Source of the DNA: a virus | Strand: one strand, 5' to 3' | Length of the DNA: 29,467 nt | Virus record (IMG/VR): IMGVR_UViG_3300017758_000076 | Span: 1 to 29,467 of that record | Part shown: positions 13,964-22,148 of the stretch, one piece after another | Numbering within the stretch: position 1 is the first letter of the stretch | Layout: each line of letters starts with the position of its first letter | Made by a program: the position numbers and the translations under genes | The notes under the pieces: generated by a model | What the model was told of the DNA's origin: nothing | The model's input: only the letters and a program-made list of their open reading frames with translations | Databases searched by the model: none

Positions 13964-13971
13964 TATTTATA
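13964..13971 (-). promoter_or_regulatory. late promoter (TATAAATA) for the structured leader and small genes
   Basis: Perfect TATAAATA on the minus strand; the expected start is near 13958. It sits 30 nt after the lipoprotein stop. Confidence 0.7.
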
Positions 13972-14000
13972 AATTGAACATTCGAACATTAACTGACGTT

Positions 14001-14351
14001 TTATTCTTTAGATAATTTGTTAAATTCTGCACAACCATCGTCGGTGCAATTATCATCCGAATCTAATTCTTTCCACTCCTTGTCATTTTGTTCATTATAT
14101 TCTTTTTGAGTTTGGTGTGGTGTTCCTTCTATTTTTTCTTTTTTAAATTTTTCACAGTCTTCACTTGCAGGTGCCAATGCACAACCTAAGATGTTTGCAA
14201 TAGAATCCATTTTACTAATAGTATCTAGTAAAGTTCCGCGGTCATATGAGTCCTTTTCAGCTTCTACATTTTTATTTGGAATTGTACTGCACGAAACCAC
14301 AAATAAAAAAGCCGATAAAATGCTTAATTTAAGAAATGTTTTACTAGTCAT
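14001..14351 (-). CDS. phage-encoded lipoprotein
   Basis: A 116-residue protein with a typical bacterial lipoprotein signal: MTSKTFLKLSILSAFLFVVS then C21. That is a basic n-region, a hydrophobic h-region, and the lipobox VVSC. The mature part is hydrophilic and acidic, with Cys pairs (GCALAPASEDC and NCTDDGC) that could form disulfides in the periplasm. It should be exported and lipidated. Phage lipoproteins commonly act in superinfection exclusion or as outer-membrane spanins in lysis. The mature part is long and lacks the Pro-rich Rz1 character, so I favour an exclusion or envelope role but cannot decide. A consensus late box ends 6 nt before the ATG, so this message too is predicted to be leaderless and late. 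Confidence 0.75.
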   Translation of the reverse strand: MTSKTFLKLSILSAFLFVVSCSTIPNKNVEAEKDSYDRGTLLDTISKMDSIANILGCALAPASEDCEKFKKEKIEGTPHQTQKEYNEQNDKEWKELDSDDNCTDDGCAEFNKLSKE

Positions 14352-14356
14352 GCGTG

Positions 14357-14364
14357 TATTTATA
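14357..14364 (-). promoter_or_regulatory. late promoter (TATAAATA) of the lipoprotein gene, leaderless geometry
   Basis: Perfect TATAAATA followed by CACGC and the ATG at 14351. The 5-nt spacing is the same as at the portal gene and the gp48/54-like gene. Confidence 0.8.
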
Positions 14365-14374
14365 AAATGATGTT

Positions 14375-16162
14375 TTAATGAATGGAAACTACTTCAACGT
14401 CTTCTGATAACGAAGTAAATCCATTTTCTTTTGTCACAGTCAATATTGAATTTACTCTACCTGTTAACTCGTCTTTGTGCGAAATTAAGAATATGTTTTT
14501 ATGTCTTTCTCTAGTCATTTTTTTCAAAATGCTCATCGACGATTCAACACCTTGCATATCCATACCGGAATCAATTAGCTCATCAATGAATAATAAATTA
14601 ATAGGAGTACTTGTTGATTCAAATATATCTCTAAATGCCCAACTCAAACCTAATATTAATCTGTTACGTTCACCTCTACTCAAGTTATCAAAGTCCAACT
14701 CTCTACCTAGTTCTGTAATATTGACTGATAAATCAGATTGGAATATAACTTCATGTGGTAATGAAAGCAATTCTAGATAATGATTCAATCTTTGATTCAA
14801 ATACATCAAATTTTGATCAATAATTTTCTTTCTAATAAATGAATCTTTGCTTGTTAATAACCTATATAGAAACTCTTGGTGTTCTTTGAGTTTTGTTAAG
14901 CTATTCATAAAAGCATAATCAATATCTTCAATGTTTTTTTCTTTTAATGTTTCAATTTGTTCAATATGAGGATTTTCAGCATTGTTTTCTGCTTCTAAAT
15001 CTCTTTGTAAGTTCTCTAAATTTTGCTTATGTTCATATGCATCGTTAATATTGTTATAAGATGTGCTAGGCATAGGTCCCAGATCGCCTAACTGTTGTAT
15101 GCGATTTTTTGTATGTGTTATATTTTGTTGTATGTGTATGTGTTTTTCGGTGTACTGTTGTATGCTACTTTTTTTATGTGCTACGATTTTTTCGATCTCT
15201 TGACCATCCACCTTCTGCAATCCTTGTTTACATAACGGGCAAGTCTCCCCGCCCAGCTGGGTCATTTCCTCAGTTAGTGTGTCTATGCTGTCCTGTATGC
15301 CCTGTGCTTCACGCACATCATAATCCAGTTGCTTGTTTAATGTAGTACGTTCTTGTTCTTGTTCTTTCCATGTAGCTAGTGCATTATGGTTTTCAATCTC
15401 TTTGTTCATATCAATTGAATCAAGCTCACTGATAGCTTTTTTTAGTCTAGCTATGTTGTTTGTGTGCTGTTCATTCCATGCAGTACTTTTGATTTTAAAC
15501 TTTCTAATAGTTTCTTCGATACGCTCATTGCTGGCCTTGACTGCTTGTATTCTCAGTTCTTCGCCTTTAATATCCTCTTTAGTAAGCCGTACTTGCTCTT
15601 TAAGACGGTCTGCTTTGTCAGATAGCCTTGTGATGCCCAAAAGCTCTTCGATCACTGCACGTTGCTCTGTAGCCTTCATAGCCAAGAATGGCATATTGTA
15701 AGTGTTCAATGCTATGATCTGCTTGAACAACGGCTGGCTCATGCCCAGTATTCTATTAACTTCGTCTTGTGTTAGTCGGTTTTCACCCTGTGCTTCGTCG
15801 GTGTCTTTTTCGTTCACCACTTCATCATCACAGATGAATCTAAAATATGCTGGTTTTCTACCACGTTCCACTTTGTATTTTTTGCCGTCCACTTCAAATG
15901 TACAGCTCACACTCATGTTTTTTTGATTGGTCTTGTTGATCAGGTTGTCACGTTTGATCTGTGTGATAGCATCACCAAACAAACAGAAGCTCAATGCATT
16001 AAGTATTGTGGTTTTACCCGTACCATTACGTGAGCCTTCACCTCCTAGGTCCAAGTTGTTACCCAACACTAGGGTAAGTCCTGGTTGATCCAGTCTAACT
16101 GCCTGTGTGGCGTTGCCCACACTCATGAAGTTTTTCATGGTCAGTGTTTTTAAAACTATCAT
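14375..16162 (-). CDS. 46: recombination endonuclease subunit gp46 (Rad50/SbcC-like ATPase)
   Basis: 595 residues (T4 gp46: 560). Walker A is at 43-51 (GSRNGTGKT). The zinc-hook CPLC is at 308-311 between two long coiled-coil arms (about 180-300 and 320-455). The ABC signature LSRGE is at 494-498, Walker B LLFIDE at 523-528 and the switch His in SHKD at 561-564. With gp47 it forms the Mre11/Rad50-type complex that resects DNA ends for recombination-dependent replication and degrades host DNA. Its start overlaps the gp47 stop by 4 bases (ATGA), typical of translational coupling. The stretch encoding residues about 210-345 has higher G+C than the rest, which may reflect recombination with another lineage. 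Confidence 0.95.
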   Translation of the reverse strand: MIVLKTLTMKNFMSVGNATQAVRLDQPGLTLVLGNNLDLGGEGSRNGTGKTTILNALSFCLFGDAITQIKRDNLINKTNQKNMSVSCTFEVDGKKYKVERGRKPAYFRFICDDEVVNEKDTDEAQGENRLTQDEVNRILGMSQPLFKQIIALNTYNMPFLAMKATEQRAVIEELLGITRLSDKADRLKEQVRLTKEDIKGEELRIQAVKASNERIEETIRKFKIKSTAWNEQHTNNIARLKKAISELDSIDMNKEIENHNALATWKEQEQERTTLNKQLDYDVREAQGIQDSIDTLTEEMTQLGGETCPLCKQGLQKVDGQEIEKIVAHKKSSIQQYTEKHIHIQQNITHTKNRIQQLGDLGPMPSTSYNNINDAYEHKQNLENLQRDLEAENNAENPHIEQIETLKEKNIEDIDYAFMNSLTKLKEHQEFLYRLLTSKDSFIRKKIIDQNLMYLNQRLNHYLELLSLPHEVIFQSDLSVNITELGRELDFDNLSRGERNRLILGLSWAFRDIFESTSTPINLLFIDELIDSGMDMQGVESSMSILKKMTRERHKNIFLISHKDELTGRVNSILTVTKENGFTSLSEDVEVVSIH

Positions 16163-17163
16163 AGTCGGTTATAAATCTCTACTAGTACGTTGTTGTCAAA
16201 TGTTTCTGACTCAATATGCTTCAATTGATCCAACACAATTTCATCAACTGACTGGAACTTGATCTCTCCTTTGAAATCAATTTCGTCTTCAGCTTCTTTG
16301 TGTGGTAGTAAACTTATTTCTCTTAACGAATAAGTTTGTTGAAAATTCTCTTTGATAAAGTTGGCTTCTTCATAACTGACATCTATGTCAATTTTGACTC
16401 TTACATGACATTCCGGTTCCAAAAACTCATCTGGATTCTTTAATAGATCACTCAAATTCAATGTTCTGTATTTTGGACCTGCTGGCCATATCTTGTATTG
16501 TGGATCTTTGTCCATTTCCAAAAACATACAACCACGATTGTTATCCCAAGCATCTGCGTAATTGTGTGCAAAAGGATTACCTATATAAGACACATTGCCT
16601 CTGGTTTGTCTTTTGTGAAAATGTCCTGTAAACACTTGCCCTATATTTGCAAAGTGTGATTGGTTTAGTTCTCCAATATCAGGCATCTCGACCATGGCAT
16701 TCATTTTAAAGTTCGGTAATTCAAAATGACCAAACATATATTTTGCTTTGATTTTTTTAATGCCTTTCCATTCGTCACCTATCAACCATGGAATTAACGC
16801 AACATCATCTTGTACCATGATTTCGTTGACTACTTTTATATTTGGAATTTCCTCGGCAAAGACAACACTAGAGATTTCACGTTTATCTCTATAAAACAAG
16901 TCATGATTTCCAACAATGAAATACGTTTGTTCGAATGCGTCACTCAATCGTTTGAGATTGCTGATTGAATAGTTGAGTGTACTAATGTTAATTGACGATC
17001 TATGATGATGCCAGTCGCCGAGGAAGATGCAGGTTTCTGCACCAAACTCTTTGGCTTCTTTTATAAACCACTTCACGAAATTTTCACAATCATTATTGTG
17101 CTGTCGTGAGTTGTTTTTTAAACCAAAGTGAATATCTGTAAAACAGGCCGCTTTTTTAAACAT
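16159..17163 (-). CDS. 47: recombination endonuclease subunit gp47 (Mre11/SbcD-like nuclease)
   Basis: 334 residues (T4 gp47: 339). The metallophosphoesterase motifs are all present: D10-x-H12 (FTDIHFG), GD50-WHHH, GNHD at 85-88, GHFE at 145-148 and GHFHKR at 180-185. These bind two metal ions for 3'-5' exonuclease and endonuclease activity. The C-terminal part (after about 230) is the capping and Rad50-binding region. It is the first gene of the gp47-gp46 pair and has its own excellent sigma70-type promoter 27-55 nt upstream, so it is likely expressed by host RNA polymerase before late genes. No strong Shine-Dalgarno precedes the ATG. Confidence 0.95.
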   Translation of the reverse strand: MFKKAACFTDIHFGLKNNSRQHNNDCENFVKWFIKEAKEFGAETCIFLGDWHHHRSSINISTLNYSISNLKRLSDAFEQTYFIVGNHDLFYRDKREISSVVFAEEIPNIKVVNEIMVQDDVALIPWLIGDEWKGIKKIKAKYMFGHFELPNFKMNAMVEMPDIGELNQSHFANIGQVFTGHFHKRQTRGNVSYIGNPFAHNYADAWDNNRGCMFLEMDKDPQYKIWPAGPKYRTLNLSDLLKNPDEFLEPECHVRVKIDIDVSYEEANFIKENFQQTYSLREISLLPHKEAEDEIDFKGEIKFQSVDEIVLDQLKHIESETFDNNVLVEIYNRL

Positions 17164-17189
17164 AATTTTGCAATCTCAACTTTATTAAT

Positions 17190-17218
17190 ATTATAGTTGA
17201 AATACAACCTTTAGTCAA
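17190..17218 (-). promoter_or_regulatory. strong sigma70-type promoter of gp47-gp46
   Basis: TTGACT (17218-17213), exactly 17-nt spacer, TATAAT (17195-17190). An imperfect dyad (GTTG, TATTT, CAAC) lies in the spacer and could be an operator. Confidence 0.85.
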
Positions 17219-17228
17219 GTGCAAATGT

Positions 17229-18101
17229 TTATTTTTTTGCCGGCCTTCCAAACATTCTTTTTTTGGGTGCAAACTGTTTTTTTGGTTGGGCATAACTTGG
17301 AATTTCACCGGCCGCAATTCTGGATTGAGCTTCGTGTTCAAGTTGTCTAGTATATGATGGATTTTGTCCTGCCTCCTGCAATAGGTCATCTCGTAAACTT
17401 TGATGTTTCTTTTCTACATTCAAGATTCTAGTGAACGAATTGGTAATGGCCGCAGTATAATATGCAAAAGGATTTTCACTTTTGAATTCATCAAATTGCA
17501 ATCCAATTTGTGATAATTGTAAAAGTGCTTGAGATCTCATCTCATCATTGTAAGTGTATCCTCTCCAGTTACCTCTGGATCCATAACGTTCACAAAGTTT
17601 CATAAACATCATTGCCAATTTGTTTGTCATCTTGCCGTGATCTAAACTAAATTCATTATGAGATGCATAATGGCTTTTGCCAACTTCTTCCCATGCACCT
17701 TTATCACTTAACTTATAATGTTTAAAAGGAATAAAGTTCAATTTGACTTTAGTATCTGCAACTGTTTTTGGATTTGTTTTTCTTTCAAAGTCATCTGGAA
17801 TATGATCCCATGTAACAACCCTAATTATAACATCTGTTTCTTTAACATCTTTGGTTTTAATTTCGTGTTCTTTTACTTGACTCTTTTTTAAACCCAATTC
17901 ATCAACTTTTAGTTTGGTAAGTCTGGTAGCTCGTAGACGTCTAGCCTCCATGAGCTTTGTTTTATTCATTTTTTTAATACTTTCGTGGATAATCATATCA
18001 TAAGCATTGTATTCTGGTTTCACATAGAAACAGTAACTTGCTTTGGATTTATGTATTTCCTTCAGTATATCTTTATTATTTAGGTAATTTGTTCTAGCCA
18101 T
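17229..18101 (-). CDS. 55: late-transcription sigma factor gp55
   Basis: 290 residues from the ATG at 18101 (a GTG six bases earlier is in frame but would lie upstream of the expected transcript start). The C-terminal half carries the T4-like gp55 signature: FMKLCERYGSRGNWRGYTY, DEMRSQALLQLSQIGLQFDE and NPFAYYTAAITNSFTRILN. These are sigma region 2-like helices that bind core RNA polymerase and read the TATAAATA late box. T4 gp55 is 185 residues. Here about 140 extra N-terminal residues are Lys-rich with no recognised fold, and the tail is basic (PKKQFAPKKRMFGRPAKK). The promoter is host-type, consistent with gp55 being made before late genes. It probably activates at least five TATAAATA promoters in this window. 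T4 also needs gp33 and gp45, not seen here. Confidence 0.88.
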   Translation of the reverse strand: MARTNYLNNKDILKEIHKSKASYCFYVKPEYNAYDMIIHESIKKMNKTKLMEARRLRATRLTKLKVDELGLKKSQVKEHEIKTKDVKETDVIIRVVTWDHIPDDFERKTNPKTVADTKVKLNFIPFKHYKLSDKGAWEEVGKSHYASHNEFSLDHGKMTNKLAMMFMKLCERYGSRGNWRGYTYNDEMRSQALLQLSQIGLQFDEFKSENPFAYYTAAITNSFTRILNVEKKHQSLRDDLLQEAGQNPSYTRQLEHEAQSRIAAGEIPSYAQPKKQFAPKKRMFGRPAKK

Positions 18102-18117
18102 ATTCACAATATATGGC
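18097..18117 (-). promoter_or_regulatory. perfect inverted repeat over the gp55 -10 box and start codon
   Basis: GCCATAT (18097-18103) and ATATGGC (18111-18117) are perfect 7-bp arms around a 7-nt spacer. The arms cover both the -10 hexamer and the ATG of gp55. As DNA it is a good operator for a dimeric repressor. As RNA it could only form in transcripts starting upstream. Confidence 0.6.
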
Positions 18118-18136
18118 TTTTTACCAAATTGGTCAA
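18108..18136 (-). promoter_or_regulatory. sigma70-type promoter of gp55, leaderless geometry
   Basis: TTGACC (18136-18131), 17-nt spacer, TATATT (18113-18108), then GTGAAT and the ATG at 18101. The expected transcription start coincides with the start codon. Confidence 0.75.
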
Positions 18137-18183
18137 CCTTTTTTGTATATTTTTTTTAAATTAAATACAGCTTTAAAGAAAGC

Positions 18184-18191
18184 TATAAATA
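18184..18191 (+). promoter_or_regulatory. late promoter (TATAAATA) of the baseplate operon, leaderless geometry
   Basis: Perfect TATAAATA followed by TCAGT and the ATG at 18197. The 12-mer CTATAAATATCA is shared exactly with the promoter at 25034. Confidence 0.8.
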
Positions 18192-18196
18192 TCAGT

Positions 18197-18958
18197 ATGA
18201 GTATTAATAATGATTTTAGAGGTAAGCTACAAGCCAAGCCCGGAGCCAAGGAAGAAATATATGGCAGTAAAGATGCCACTAGTAATTTATTGGCCCCAAT
18301 AGCTGAAACGAATGGTATGATAATGCCATATACTCCAGCAATACAAGTGCAACACGCCTCTGTAGAATATACACAATATAATATACCGCAAACAAACTTT
18401 GATTATATGGCTTATGCTAGAAGAGCCTCTCCGAGACTATCTGTTACTATGCCATTTACAGCTAACAATGTGTACGAAGCAAGATATATGTTGGCAGTTA
18501 TACATTTTTTAAGAACTGTTACAATGTCATATTATGGAATACAGAATGACAAAAGAAGAGGTGTACCACCACCAATTTTATTATTTTCAGCTTATGGTCC
18601 ATATATGTTTGACAAGATACCTGTATTGATACAAAACGTATCTTTTGGTTTAGAACAAGATGTAGATTATGTTCCAGCGGGAATGCCAGCTGATTATCAA
18701 GTAGCTGAAAGCGATAGAAGTCCGGGCCACCCTGCTATGCAGACAATGGCAAATGAAAGAAAATCAGGAGCAGACAATTTTGGTAGTATTGACCAAGCCG
18801 TACAACAAACTTATGTACCAACAGTATGTAATATTTTCATGGATGTAGTATATGCTCCAGTACCAAGTGTACAACGAGATCAATTTGATTTAGATTCTTT
18901 TAGAAAAGGAAAGCATTTACTTAAAGGTAACAAAAATGGTAACAGAGGATTCATTTAA
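18197..18958 (+). CDS. baseplate tail-tube cap/initiator protein (gp48/gp54-like)
   Basis: 253 residues starting MSINNDFRGKLQAKPGAKEE. I chose the ATG at 18197 because it lies 5 nt after the late box; an in-frame ATG at 18113 is upstream of the promoter. The segments IMPYTPAIQVQHASVEYTQY, NVYEARYMLAVIHFLRTVTM and PPPILLFSAYGPYMFDKIPV are typical of the tube-like proteins that cap the baseplate hub and start tail-tube polymerisation in marine T4-like phages (T4 gp48 364 and gp54 320 residues). Which of the two T4 proteins it equals is uncertain. The C-terminus is basic. Its stop overlaps the gp53 start (TAATG). It is the first gene of the plus-strand baseplate operon. Confidence 0.7.
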   Translation: MSINNDFRGKLQAKPGAKEEIYGSKDATSNLLAPIAETNGMIMPYTPAIQVQHASVEYTQYNIPQTNFDYMAYARRASPRLSVTMPFTANNVYEARYMLAVIHFLRTVTMSYYGIQNDKRRGVPPPILLFSAYGPYMFDKIPVLIQNVSFGLEQDVDYVPAGMPADYQVAESDRSPGHPAMQTMANERKSGADNFGSIDQAVQQTYVPTVCNIFMDVVYAPVPSVQRDQFDLDSFRKGKHLLKGNKNGNRGFI

Positions 18959-19254
18959 TGTCACAATATAAAAAAAATTCTCCATATGGTACTACAAGAT
19001 TAGTAAACGATTACTTAGATATAATGTCAGCACCAAATATGGCTTATTCAGATGCTGATGAATATTACACAATTGAAACGAAATATGAAAAACGTCCAGA
19101 CCTGTTGGCTTATGCACTTTACGGTGACACTAGATTATGGTGGGTGTTTATAAAAAGAAATATGAACGTGATGGAAGATCCTATTGCAGACTTCAAAGCA
19201 GGTTTGGTTATTAGGTTACCAAGTCGATCCTCAGTTTCACAGTTCGCTAATTAA
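18958..19254 (+). CDS. 53: baseplate wedge protein gp53
   Basis: 98 residues. The block YYTIETKYEKRPDLLAYALY followed by GDTRLWWVFIKRN is the conserved core of T4-like gp53, which joins wedges around the hub. The ending (DFKAGLVIRLPS) also matches. T4 gp53 is 196 residues, so this is a minimal version lacking the C-terminal half. It is translationally coupled to the upstream gene by a TAATG overlap and followed after 11 bases by the large hub-like gene. Confidence 0.85.
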   Translation: MSQYKKNSPYGTTRLVNDYLDIMSAPNMAYSDADEYYTIETKYEKRPDLLAYALYGDTRLWWVFIKRNMNVMEDPIADFKAGLVIRLPSRSSVSQFAN

Positions 19255-19265
19255 AGGAAACAAAA

Positions 19266-22148
19266 ATGCCAGGTAAAGGAATTGGATTTAATCCTCTAAA
19301 AAATAAAATTTTAGATACAAAAAAAGCATTTAGCGAATCTGTTGATGTAACTGACATAAAAAATTTTGTAGGATCTGACAGTTTAAAAAATTTAGATCTA
19401 AACAAAACCGAGTTGTTAACAAATGATCTAGCTTCTACAATGATTAATACCAAACCTATGAATTTTAAACATAGTGCCGCAATAAAAAATAAAGTAAATT
19501 CTTTAAAATCACATATGGATCAAGACATAGTTCCAGTAGTGTCAGATGGAATAGAAGCCGCCAAATCAAGTGCATTTAAAACGTTTGAAAATTTTAAAAA
19601 TAAAAGTAGTAGCTCAGTAGAAGATAAAATTACAAGTGTTACAGCTGATGACGGATTTACTCCTGCTAATTTATTAAAATCAGGTGATGCTGTTGCAACA
19701 GAGCAAAGTGCTACAGCCGATGATGGCTTTGTTAATGATCAAGAAAAAACTACACACGACGAAGAATCAGAAGAGGAAATGAATGAAAGACTTTATGAAG
19801 GCTCCGGTGTTGATTACAAATTTAAAAACGTAGTGCCAAACCCTGTACATGAATACGAACATTACACATATGACATCACACTAGCTATAGCTGATTTAAA
19901 ACTTACCAAAAAATGGCTAGACGCAGAAGCAACAACCAAAGCAGGTAGTTTAAAAACCAAAGAGCCCGATACAGATTTAAGTAAAATTTCTGAATCAGAT
20001 CCAAACAGCTTTGATAGTTCTTGGTTTAATTATGGTAAAGATGAACAAACTACATTTATAGTACTTGCCAAATCTGGACAAACAAATACACAGGTTACCA
20101 ATCTTAGTATGAAAAGTATTATTGGTCCCACGCAAGAAACAGGAATGGGAAATACTACTAATTTTAACTTTGAAATTACTCAACCATTGGGGGCTAGTTT
20201 TGTTAAAGATCTGTACAAAGCATCAAAGATACTAGGTATCGAAGAATATAAAGTACACCCTTTTTTTATACAAGTATATCTAAAAGGTAGAAAACAAGAT
20301 GGCAGTATTGGCGACGACGTAGAGATTCCAGGCACAAGACGTGTGTATGCTATGATGATTAACAATATAACTTATAGTGTTAACAGTGGTGGATCAGTAT
20401 ATTCTGTGCAAGGTGTACGTGCTGGAGATTTAGGGTTAGCAGATGATCACCAATTAGTACAAGATATTGAGATTAGTGATATTGTAACATTCGAAGATTT
20501 CCGTAAAGGATTTGAAGTTGCATTAAACAAACAAGAACAACATCATTTAGGTGTTACAAAATATATTTTAGATCAATATGAGGTTGAAGTTGAATGTGAA
20601 AATCCTAGTGAAACAAAAGATATAAAATCATCTCCAATTATCTCAGATCTAGAAATGATTAGTAACGTTGACTTAAAAAACCAAAAACTTCGTTCAGTTA
20701 GTAACTACGATGCTAGTATCAAAGAAATTATTACCAAACACGTGTCAAGGACAGAATTTTTTCAAAAGAAATTAAAAGGTTTCAAAGAAAAAGTAATTGA
20801 TGCAACAGCCGGCGACGAGGATGCTAAGAAAAAATGGGATGATATAGATATGACAAAAAAACTTATCATTATCAAACCATATGCTGTGCCATTTCAGTGG
20901 GATCCGTTGAGACAAGATTATGCTAGAAAATTAAAGTATGTCATTAGAATCAAAAATGTAATGACAAAATTAGCTATCAAAGAAGAACTGTTGGCACCAA
21001 AAGAATACAACCAAAAAAGAGTAAAAACAATGGAAGAGAGAAAAGTGTTAACTAAACACTACAAGTATCATTTCACTGGTGAAAACTTAGATGTATTAAA
21101 TTTTGATATTCAATATAATTTTCAATATGTTTATCCATATGATTCTTTGCAAGGACTATACAACAAGTATCCAAGCCACTTTAGATTATCCAAAGAAGAT
21201 AGAGAATTTATTAATACCAGAAATAAATTAAAAGAAACAATGGACAACTCAGCCACCAAATGGAACGCCTCTACCAAAGATGGAAAAGTAGATCGTGCCG
21301 AAGAACATGATTTATTAGTATCCAGAAGACTATTTTTAGAAAACTATTTGGCAAAAGTTCAATCAGGCGAAGTTGAACCTGATTCAAATACAGCAGAAGC
21401 ATTTCAAAAGTTAGCAGATCAATATAATAATGATACTGCAAAGGTAAACGAAAAATGGAATTATGGTAACCCCAATATTCCACCAGCCGCAAGAATGGTT
21501 GCATTAAAAACTCTTGACGTTTCCAGTTTTGAGTCTAGTATAAAATCTTCAAAATTAAATGAAAAATCCGAAAGTCAATTAAAAGGTCGGAAAATTGCAG
21601 AAACAATCAGTGACGCAGAATGGTTAAAATATGCAAACAGATATCAAGGTGATAGAGCCAAAGCATTTAACATTCAATTTTATGATAGAAAAATTATATC
21701 AGACGGTGTTGATGTTGGATCAGAAGCAGGTGGCGAATACATGGCTTTGTTGGAAAATTCAAAAGCTGGTCCTGTTGAAATGATGAATATCAGTATGGAA
21801 ATCATAGGAGATCCTTATTGGCTAGAAGATGCATTTGGACAAGCTGATAAAAAAGGCTCTGTTGACGATACAATGGTTGACTATTCCAAAGAAACTGCTG
21901 TATTATTTACAAGTCTTGCTCCAGCTGAACCAGATCCAGAAACAGGATTCTTAAAAGCAGGTTCGGAAAGAGCAGATGAATTCATACAAGGAATATATGT
22001 TCCATATGAAGTTGAAAGTACATTTAACAATGGACAGTTTACACAAAGAGTACAAATGATTAGAGACCCACTAACAAACATTGAAGACTTAAAAATAAGA
22101 TCAGAAAATGATTATGCAGAAGTTAAAGAAAATGCGAGGAACAAATAA
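19266..22148 (+). CDS. large baseplate hub-like structural protein (gp27-type position)
   Basis: 960 residues. Residues 1-185 are a polar helical region with a short internal repeat (TADDGF at 126-131 and 150-155) and an acidic run (EESEEEMNE). A beta-rich domain follows from about 190 (VPNPVHEYEHYTYDITLAI, then NFNFEITQPLGASFVKDLYK, and IPGTRRVYAMMINNITYSV). It resembles the hub-domain folds that sit under gp5 (T4 gp27, 391 residues). The rest is alternating helical and beta segments ending in VESTFNNGQFTQRVQMIRDP. Its position directly before gp5, with a TAATG overlap, fits a hub partner of gp5. No enzymatic motif is seen. The gp27 equivalence is an inference, and the protein is much larger than T4 gp27. 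A good Shine-Dalgarno (AAAGGAAAC) precedes the start. Confidence 0.62.
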   Translation: MPGKGIGFNPLKNKILDTKKAFSESVDVTDIKNFVGSDSLKNLDLNKTELLTNDLASTMINTKPMNFKHSAAIKNKVNSLKSHMDQDIVPVVSDGIEAAKSSAFKTFENFKNKSSSSVEDKITSVTADDGFTPANLLKSGDAVATEQSATADDGFVNDQEKTTHDEESEEEMNERLYEGSGVDYKFKNVVPNPVHEYEHYTYDITLAIADLKLTKKWLDAEATTKAGSLKTKEPDTDLSKISESDPNSFDSSWFNYGKDEQTTFIVLAKSGQTNTQVTNLSMKSIIGPTQETGMGNTTNFNFEITQPLGASFVKDLYKASKILGIEEYKVHPFFIQVYLKGRKQDGSIGDDVEIPGTRRVYAMMINNITYSVNSGGSVYSVQGVRAGDLGLADDHQLVQDIEISDIVTFEDFRKGFEVALNKQEQHHLGVTKYILDQYEVEVECENPSETKDIKSSPIISDLEMISNVDLKNQKLRSVSNYDASIKEIITKHVSRTEFFQKKLKGFKEKVIDATAGDEDAKKKWDDIDMTKKLIIIKPYAVPFQWDPLRQDYARKLKYVIRIKNVMTKLAIKEELLAPKEYNQKRVKTMEERKVLTKHYKYHFTGENLDVLNFDIQYNFQYVYPYDSLQGLYNKYPSHFRLSKEDREFINTRNKLKETMDNSATKWNASTKDGKVDRAEEHDLLVSRRLFLENYLAKVQSGEVEPDSNTAEAFQKLADQYNNDTAKVNEKWNYGNPNIPPAARMVALKTLDVSSFESSIKSSKLNEKSESQLKGRKIAETISDAEWLKYANRYQGDRAKAFNIQFYDRKIISDGVDVGSEAGGEYMALLENSKAGPVEMMNISMEIIGDPYWLEDAFGQADKKGSVDDTMVDYSKETAVLFTSLAPAEPDPETGFLKAGSERADEFIQGIYVPYEVESTFNNGQFTQRVQMIRDPLTNIEDLKIRSENDYAEVKENARNK

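Noticed and set aside
18113-18196. Upstream ATG adding 28 residues to the gp48/54-like protein
   Set aside because: It lies upstream of the late box, and the added residues read like AT-rich intergenic DNA. The ATG at 18197 has the same promoter spacing as two other genes.
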